A stretch of 10,744 nucleotides of DNA from Clostridia bacterium (lineage in GTDB: Bacteria; UBA6262; WVXT01; JAUXBS01): NCBI GenBank assembly GCA_030618495.1, contig JAUXDE010000059.1:1-10744 (forward strand), given 5' to 3'. Under the pieces are notes generated by a model. The model was not told where the DNA came from and searched no databases. It worked only from the letters and a program-made list of their open reading frames with translations. Both the position numbers and the translations under genes were made by a program. Numbering within the stretch: the stretch's first letter is position 1; each line of letters begins with the position of its first letter. Positions 6,605 to 10,744 of the stretch are shown piece by piece.

Positions 6605-7074
6605 TTTTTCTTCTCGCCGGCTGGAATATTGAGTTTATGCATTATTATAATTGATGCTGTTATCATCAAAGTTGAAGCGATAACCGGCACATAAACGGGA
6701 GCAATCCACGGGCAGGGGATAAGAAAAAGACAATCGATGGTGGTTATAGACGGCGGCCAGTTAAGGAATATTTTAAGCCCGGCATAGTAAAACAGGTCCC
6801 ACAAGGCAAAAGTCCACAGGAAAACCGCTAAGCGCCTCCACTTGTCCTTCTCAACCAGCAAACTGAGGGTTACCAGCATTACTATGGTGCATGCTTCCCG
6901 CACCTGTTCAATCCCTATCAGCCATGCGGGAATATTCGAAACAACCCTCCCGGTCAGGTTAACTACATCCACACCTTCGATTATTCTTCGTATATAAACA
7001 ACAACTATACTTTCCATTATTCCCATGGTAAAGCCGAAAACAGCCAGTACCATGAATCTTGTTTTTACCTTCAT
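6601..7074 (-). CDS. Conserved-looking four-helix membrane protein, function unknown
   Basis: A 157-residue protein that I cannot assign to a named family. It shows about four hydrophobic segments (roughly 7-28, 59-75, 80-104 and 122-146) and a basic C-terminus (AGEKKK) with no signal peptide cleavage site. Several acidic residues sit in or at membrane segments: E21 (GIMESIVVVYIRR), E56 and E60 (GIEQVREACTIVML), D93 (WTFALWDLFYY) and D114. A WPPS motif (106-109) and LFLIPCPWIAPVYVP (116-130) look like conserved loop and helix-start elements. The start ATG is 13 nt after the GAF-PAS stop and has no visible Shine-Dalgarno, so it is probably translated by coupling. It overlaps the nucleotidyltransferase start by 4 nt. 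Context suggests co-expression with the sensor, not a known role. Confidence 0.8.
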   Translation of the reverse strand: MKVKTRFMVLAVFGFTMGIMESIVVVYIRRIIEGVDVVNLTGRVVSNIPAWLIGIEQVREACTIVMLVTLSLLVEKDKWRRLAVFLWTFALWDLFYYAGLKIFLNWPPSITTIDCLFLIPCPWIAPVYVPVIASTLMITASIIIMHKLNIPAGEKKK

Positions 7075-7087
7075 TGTAAGTGTGGTT

Positions 7088-8014
7088 TTAAGTGAGCATC
7101 TTCTCGGCTCTGCTCTTAATCTCCTTGATATGTGTCAGGTCCTGAAATATTATGCCTGCGCCGGCGACACCGCCGTCTATTTCGCTTATCAGTATTGTTC
7201 CGTAGCCTATAGTAATCCTCACGTTATCCTTCCCCATTGTGGATATTTCAAGCCTGTTACTGGTTTTCTTGTCCGCCAGGGTTTGTATCAGAACCACCGC
7301 CATCTCTTTTTGCCTCATCAATGCCACGTTGCACGGTTTCCCAATGGTTACCGCCTTCACCAAACCGAGCATCGCGCAGGCGGCCTGGTTACAACCGGTT
7401 ATATTACCCTCTTTATCTACAACGATTAATCCGCCGGGCATATTCTCAATAAGGTTCATGTAATAGTTTTTGGTTTGAATTCCCTTGTCATACAATTCTA
7501 TATTTTCCATGCTGACAGATATGAGCGCGGCAATATTACTCAGCAACACCCTGTCCATATCCTCAAAATCCGAGTCCCTCTTGTTAATCGCTTCTATTAC
7601 GCCTTTTATCCTGTTCTTCACCATCAGCGGAACGCAGGCAATATTAATCGTGCTGTATCCCGTTAAACTGTCCACTTCTTTATAAAAATTAGGATGGTTC
7701 GCCGGGTCATTAACAATCACGGGTTTCCCCATCTTGGCAACCCAGCCGGCTATCCCCTGCCCCACCTTAAACCTCAGCGTGTTCTTTTTACTCTCAATTT
7801 CCTTGGCTTTTTCTCCCTTGCAGACTTCAAAATACATCTCATTTTTCTTTTCGTCAATCAGCAGGATTGATATACTTTCCACCTGCATGACCTTCATCGC
7901 CCTCAGGAGAATATCCTCCTGTGTAGCTTTCAGGTTGTTTGAAAAATTTATATGTTTAGATATGTCTTCTATTGCGCTGAAGTACTGCAGCATCCGTTCA
8001 TTCTTGTTATCCAT
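7088..8014 (-). CDS. GAF-PAS sensor protein without output domain
   Basis: A 308-residue cytoplasmic protein with no signal peptide or membrane segment. Residues about 20-172 form a GAF domain (ILLRAMKVMQVESISILLID, the GQGIAGWVAKMGKPVIVNDPANHPNF core at 85-110, and CVPLMVKNRIKGVIEAINK). Residues about 183-297 form a PAS domain (LIENMPGGLIVVDKEGNITGCNQAACAMLG, ending GAGIIFQDLTHIKEIKSR). In histidine kinases and GGDEF proteins this linker runs into a catalytic domain. Here the gene ends eight residues later, and no kinase or cyclase sequence follows before the next gene. The ATG at 8014 has a strong GGAGGGGG ribosome site 5 nt upstream and its own promoter. It may act as a ligand-sensing partner of another protein, or be a kinase that lost its output. 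The ligand is unknown. Confidence 0.88.
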   Translation of the reverse strand: MDNKNERMLQYFSAIEDISKHINFSNNLKATQEDILLRAMKVMQVESISILLIDEKKNEMYFEVCKGEKAKEIESKKNTLRFKVGQGIAGWVAKMGKPVIVNDPANHPNFYKEVDSLTGYSTINIACVPLMVKNRIKGVIEAINKRDSDFEDMDRVLLSNIAALISVSMENIELYDKGIQTKNYYMNLIENMPGGLIVVDKEGNITGCNQAACAMLGLVKAVTIGKPCNVALMRQKEMAVVLIQTLADKKTSNRLEISTMGKDNVRITIGYGTILISEIDGGVAGAGIIFQDLTHIKEIKSRAEKMLT

Positions 8015-8019
8015 TACTT

Positions 8020-8027
8020 CCCCCTCC
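8020..8027 (-). promoter_or_regulatory. Strong ribosome binding site of the GAF-PAS gene
   Basis: GGAGGGGG lies 5 nt before the ATG at 8014. Its first two bases are shared with the 3' arm of a possible leader hairpin (8026-8048), so folding could affect access. Confidence 0.7.
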
Positions 8028-8052
8028 AGTGAATCCGTCCTTCAGTGGATTC
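8026..8052 (-). other. Two mutually exclusive hairpins in the GAF-PAS gene leader
   Basis: In the transcript, CCACTGAA (8048-8041) can pair with TTCACTGG (8033-8026) around a 7-nt loop, 8 positions with one C-C mismatch. This stem takes up the first two bases of the Shine-Dalgarno. Alternatively GAATCC (8052-8047) pairs perfectly with GGATTC (8036-8031) around a 10-nt loop, leaving the ribosome site free. The two stems share bases and cannot coexist. The pairing is seen in the sequence; a regulatory switch is only a possibility. Confidence 0.35.
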
Positions 8053-8073
8053 TTTGATTTTATGACTGTCCCT

Positions 8074-8102
8074 ATTCTAACAAAACAATAATAATAATTC
8101 AA
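8074..8102 (-). promoter_or_regulatory. Sigma70-type promoter for the GAF-PAS operon
   Basis: On the minus strand TTGAAT (8102-8097) is followed by exactly 17 nt and TAGAAT (8079-8074). Both hexamers differ from consensus at few positions and the spacing is ideal. An A/T-rich stretch lies upstream. The expected start point is near 8067, giving a leader of about 53 nt. The rest of the 8015-8263 gap holds no convincing gene and no GC-rich terminator for the FHA gene before it. Confidence 0.65.
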
Positions 8103-8263
8103 CGATATTATATAATAAACATATAAACATCATCAGTACAGCGAATTTTACGGGCTTACCTATAGAATTGACAACCAGTATTTTCAGAAAAAGTGTTATT
8201 CTGGTGTTTCTATTACTATTCATAAATAGCCTGGGAACCGTTTTATAATGAGTGGAGTTTTTT

Positions 8264-9250
8264 CTACCGGCGTGAACTTTCGGATAGGCTGTTAACTTTT
8301 TCCATGGCCTGCCTGTACAGTTCGTCATTTGGGTCATCGATTATCTTAAGCGTTTTTTTCCAGTAATACAAGGCCTTCTTACTGTCATTGGCGGCAAGAA
8401 ATACCCTTCCCTTCCTGTAATACATTTCCGCGGTTTCATGTTTTCTCTGTCTGCCGGCATCTGTGTCTTCTCTTTTAACTTCTTTATCAGTGCTTTTGCG
8501 GGAATTCCTCCGCCTTGCGGCGGATTTCTTTTTTTCTTCTTCGAGCGCATTCAACTTGATTTTTGCATTCTCATGTCCCGGGTTTACCTTCAGCGCCTCT
8601 TTCCAGTAAAAAGCGGCATTCTCAAAACTGCCCCTGTTGTATTCAGCCATCCCCATTATATAGCATTTTTCCGAAGCATCGCTTACCGGTTTAACCCCGG
8701 GTTCTTCCACGACAGGCACAAAATGAAGGCACGTATCTTCACTCATATGCCTTGTCACTTTTGGACTGGACATGCTTGACAGGAAACGCATTACGAATAA
8801 TATAATACCCAGGAAAACAATCATAATAACAAGACGGTATATATGCTTTCTGTTCCTACTCCTGTCCTGTAACCTCCACATCGCAGTACTGCGCCCTTCC
8901 TCAAACCTCAGCCTGACACCGCCCAGTTCAATCACTGAACCATCTTCCAATATTTTATTATTCACTTCCTGCCCGTCCACCACGATACCGCCACCCGCGC
9001 CTGAAATAAGCCACTTCCCCTCCTTCATGGATACTGCGGCATGTTTTTGGGAAACTGAATTATCGTTTTCAAAACATACATCGTTTGCCTTTCCCCTTCC
9101 CATCGTTATCGTATCCTTGTCAATCTTAATCCGCCGGCCTTTTTTTTCTCCGGACAGGACAAACAACATAGGGGATACGGAAAGAACCATTGTTCTTTCA
9201 CTGCCCGAATTCTCCGGCTCGCCCCCCTTAATGCTGAAACGTTCAAACAT
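8264..9250 (-). CDS. FHA domain membrane protein with TPR-like C-terminal repeats (second of pair)
   Basis: A 328-residue protein. Residues about 28-118 form an FHA domain, the phosphothreonine-binding fold, with GRG (51-53) and SQKH (67-70). The usual N-G-T turn is degenerate: the stretch reads SGAGGGIVVDGQEVN (83-97), so phosphopeptide binding may be weakened. One membrane helix follows at about 138-158 (LVIMIVFLGIILFVMRFL). The C-terminal part carries two TPR-like repeats with a conserved aromatic pattern, YIMGMAEYNRGSFENAAFYWKEAL (197-220) and YYRKGRVFLAANDSKKALYYWKKTL (277-301). A highly charged lysine/arginine linker (236-272) separates them. It starts at ATG 9250 with an AGGAGCAGG ribosome site, 1 nt after the preceding FHA gene. 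No signal peptide. Likely an accessory of the adjacent Tad system; the exact role is not known. Confidence 0.85.
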   Translation of the reverse strand: MFERFSIKGGEPENSGSERTMVLSVSPMLFVLSGEKKGRRIKIDKDTITMGRGKANDVCFENDNSVSQKHAAVSMKEGKWLISGAGGGIVVDGQEVNNKILEDGSVIELGGVRLRFEEGRSTAMWRLQDRSRNRKHIYRLVIMIVFLGIILFVMRFLSSMSSPKVTRHMSEDTCLHFVPVVEEPGVKPVSDASEKCYIMGMAEYNRGSFENAAFYWKEALKVNPGHENAKIKLNALEEEKKKSAARRRNSRKSTDKEVKREDTDAGRQRKHETAEMYYRKGRVFLAANDSKKALYYWKKTLKIIDDPNDELYRQAMEKVNSLSESSRR

Positions 9251-9251
9251 A

Positions 9252-9995
9252 TTACCTGCTCCTGTCTCTTATTTGCGTAATCCCTGCTTCCGCCTTGTCC
9301 CATAAATCACTGTCACTGTCGACCATTTCCTTCACCTTCACCCACACGCTACCTGCCCGATTGAAGTTCCCGCCGTCGTAGAGTCTTTTGCCCGCAGAGT
9401 ACAACTCCTCCGCTTTTTTTCTCAACTCCGATTCCGCGATGGTTATTGATTCTTTGATTTTTTCCGACTCGGGTTCCAGTTCAAGCGCGCTTTTCCATTT
9501 CCTGATGGCGTTTTTCAGGTGAGTAATATCCTTATTCCTGTTCACGTAATCCTGCATGCCGCTTCTATAAAGAACTCCCCATTCAGGAACGTTTTGGGTG
9601 TTTTTTTCCTTATCTGTCGGCGGGGAAGTTACAAACCAGACTGCCGTTACAACGGCCAGCGAGACTACTGCGGCAATTACAGGATTAACTGTTCTTCCCG
9701 AACCGGGTAAACCGGGAGGCCTTGAAAAATTGAACTTAAGGTTTCCTATCTCTACTAAATCCCCTTCCTCAAGAACATGTTTGTTAATATACTCATCATT
9801 TACCTTTGTTCCGTTGGTGCTGTTAAGGTCATGCAGAATGTCCGTATCCTTTTTACTTGAAACCCTTGCATGGTACTTTGATACAGTCCTGTCATCCAGT
9901 ACTATGTCGTTGTCCTTTTCCCTGCCTATTCTCGTACTGTTCCGGTTTAAGATGAATTCCCTGCTATTTAATTTGTCCGTTAACTTTGCCTTCAT
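9252..9995 (-). CDS. FHA domain membrane protein with TPR-like C-terminal region (first of pair)
   Basis: A 247-residue protein. The FHA domain at about residues 1-90 is canonical: STRIGREKDNDIVLDD (20-35), SKYHARV (39-45), and DLNSTNGTKVN (57-67), which hold the residues that read phosphothreonine. A proline/glycine linker leads to a single membrane helix (about 103-123), so the FHA domain is probably cytoplasmic and the C-terminal part on the other side. The C-terminal half has helical repeat-like segments, including AIRKWKSALELEPE (163-176) and LYSAGKRLYDGGNFNRAGSVWVKV (198-221). Same layout as the next gene, so the two are probably paralogues. The ATG overlaps the tadC stop by one base (TAATG), with little ribosome site of its own, suggesting coupling. 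FHA genes are commonly associated with Tad and other secretion loci. Confidence 0.87.
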   Translation of the reverse strand: MKAKLTDKLNSREFILNRNSTRIGREKDNDIVLDDRTVSKYHARVSSKKDTDILHDLNSTNGTKVNDEYINKHVLEEGDLVEIGNLKFNFSRPPGLPGSGRTVNPVIAAVVSLAVVTAVWFVTSPPTDKEKNTQNVPEWGVLYRSGMQDYVNRNKDITHLKNAIRKWKSALELEPESEKIKESITIAESELRKKAEELYSAGKRLYDGGNFNRAGSVWVKVKEMVDSDSDLWDKAEAGITQIRDRSR

Positions 9996-10744
9996 TAAAA
10001 AAGTCCCGTTAGAATAATCGGCCCGAAAATTATGATAAATATTGCGGGAAAAATAAAGCCTATCAAGGGCAGCAGTATCTTTACCGGAGCTTCCATTGCC
10101 TTTTTTTCGAGCTTTAACATCAGTTTATTTCTTATTTCCTCTGACTGCACGCTGAGAATCCTGCCGATGCTCGTGCCCATTTCATCCGCCTGAATTAAAG
10201 CGGCGGTAAAAGAAACGAACTCATCTATATCGACCCTCCTGCTCATGTCTTCAAGGGCTTCCTTGCGTGTCTTGCCTATTTTAAGCTCCTTGAGAAACCT
10301 TGACAGCTCCCCGGTAAGAGGCCCCCGCTTACCCTTTGAGACGACCTTGCCGACACCCGCGGTAAAATCCATACCCGCTTCAACGCATAGCGCAAGCAAA
10401 TCGATAACATTTGGAAGTTCGCGGATAAACATTTTTTCCTTTTTCTTTATCCTGTCCGCAAGCCACAGGTCGGGATATAAAAAACCCGCAACGGACAGAA
10501 CAGCCATTGCAGGTATATTAACTCTCCCGAGAACAATAAAACCGGCAAGCGGAACCGCCAGGCCCGCAAGCTCCTTTAATGCCAGGAAATCATCGCTTTC
10601 AAGGCCATAAGGGTTGCCCGCTTTATCAAGCCGCCTGCGGATACTATCTCTTGCGCGGACGAACCATCCGGCAGTTACGTTACGGTTCAAAACCGCAACT
10701 CCGGAGATAAAAGGCAGCAGCCTGTAAAACAGCCCCCTGCCCGC
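9995..10744 (-). CDS. tadC: Tad pilus/type II secretion F-domain protein TadC, 3' part (cut by right window edge)
   Basis: The reading frame stays open to the right edge (first whole codon at 10744), giving 249 residues. A TTG at 10690 is in frame but upstream codons (AGRGLFYRLLPFISGVAV) read as natural sequence, so the gene starts outside the window. The pattern is that of TadC-type T2SSF inner membrane proteins: two hydrophobic segments (about 66-100 of the fragment), then FIRELPNVIDLLALCVEAGMDFTAGV. Next come GPLTGELSRFLKELKIGKTRKEALEDMSRR, then FVSFTAALIQADEMGTSIGRIL, and a C-terminal membrane helix (ILLPLIGFIFPAIFIIIFGPIIL). TadB and TadC form the platform on which the TadA ATPase drives Flp pilus assembly. 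The downstream FHA genes follow directly, so they are probably in the tad operon. Confidence 0.9.
   Translation of the reverse strand, partial: AGRGLFYRLLPFISGVAVLNRNVTAGWFVRARDSIRRRLDKAGNPYGLESDDFLALKELAGLAVPLAGFIVLGRVNIPAMAVLSVAGFLYPDLWLADRIKKKEKMFIRELPNVIDLLALCVEAGMDFTAGVGKVVSKGKRGPLTGELSRFLKELKIGKTRKEALEDMSRRVDIDEFVSFTAALIQADEMGTSIGRILSVQSEEIRNKLMLKLEKKAMEAPVKILLPLIGFIFPAIFIIIFGPIILTGLF

Noticed and set aside
8168-8199. TTGACA on the plus strand in the same gap, as a possible plus-strand promoter
   Set aside because: No good -10 at 16-18 nt spacing and no plus-strand gene downstream.
8077-8223. A 48-residue minus-strand ORF (MNSNRNTRITLFLKILVVN...) with a hydrophobic C-terminal half in the gap before the GAF-PAS gene
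   Set aside because: It has only a weak AGG before its ATG, its 3' end runs through the predicted -35/-10 promoter, and AT-rich DNA readily yields Leu/Ile/Phe-rich frames. It does not look like a Flp pilin. A small membrane protein is not excluded, but it is not supported.
8160-8263. Short inverted repeats after the second FHA gene (ACCAG/CTGGT, CTATT/AATAG) as terminator
   Set aside because: Stems are only 5 bp, AT-rich or widely spaced, without a proper T-run.

Overview
All supported genes in this window lie on the minus strand, so transcription runs from the right edge to the left edge. They are densely packed, with 1-44 nt overlaps or gaps of a few bases. The window looks like chromosomal bacterial DNA of moderate GC with housekeeping content. 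I see no insertion sequence, phage gene, CRISPR array, tRNA or rRNA. A Tad-type secretion/pilus locus, FHA proteins with TPR-like tails, a poly(A)-polymerase-family protein resembling the nucleotidyltransferase part of CBS-DHH-PAP proteins, and an M50-trpS-scpA-scpB-aromatic gene run suggest a deep-branching Gram-negative lineage, of the Omnitrophota/Elusimicrobiota/Planctomycetota kind. That placement is inference from gene content only and is not proven here.

Region 1 (right edge to about 8264): the 3' part of a tadC gene, followed by two consecutive genes that share one architecture: FHA domain, single membrane helix, then TPR-like repeats. They are the end of a Tad pilus/secretion operon and probably its phosphothreonine-reading or assembly accessory proteins.

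Region 2 (8263 to about 5651): a 249-nt gap holds a good sigma70-type promoter and a 5' UTR with two mutually exclusive hairpins. Then come a GAF-PAS sensor protein without an output domain, a four-helix membrane protein of unknown function coupled to it, and a poly(A) polymerase/tRNA nucleotidyltransferase family protein whose C-terminal end appears truncated in an AT-rich repeat patch.

Region 3 (5650 to 1): a near-consensus promoter (TTGACA-17-TATTAT) starts a long operon of site-2 protease (M50), trpS, scpA, scpB, pheA (chorismate mutase/prephenate dehydratase), an aromatic/histidinol-phosphate aminotransferase, and tyrA (prephenate dehydrogenase, cut by the left edge). The last three genes form a compact prephenate-to-phenylalanine/tyrosine unit; scpA and scpB encode the condensin accessory subunits. 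The predicted leader is only about 26 nt, which leaves no room for a T-box or attenuator. Feedback control of phenylalanine synthesis is instead visible in the ACT domain of PheA.

Most of the window is ordinary. The points most worth a second look are the ScpA tail made of two different in-frame tandem repeats, a cysteine set in TrpRS that matches the iron-sulfur motif of Thermotoga TrpRS, the truncated nucleotidyltransferase, the output-less GAF-PAS gene with its possible RNA switch, and the unrecognised membrane protein. I did not find convincing evidence of a wholly new multi-gene system.
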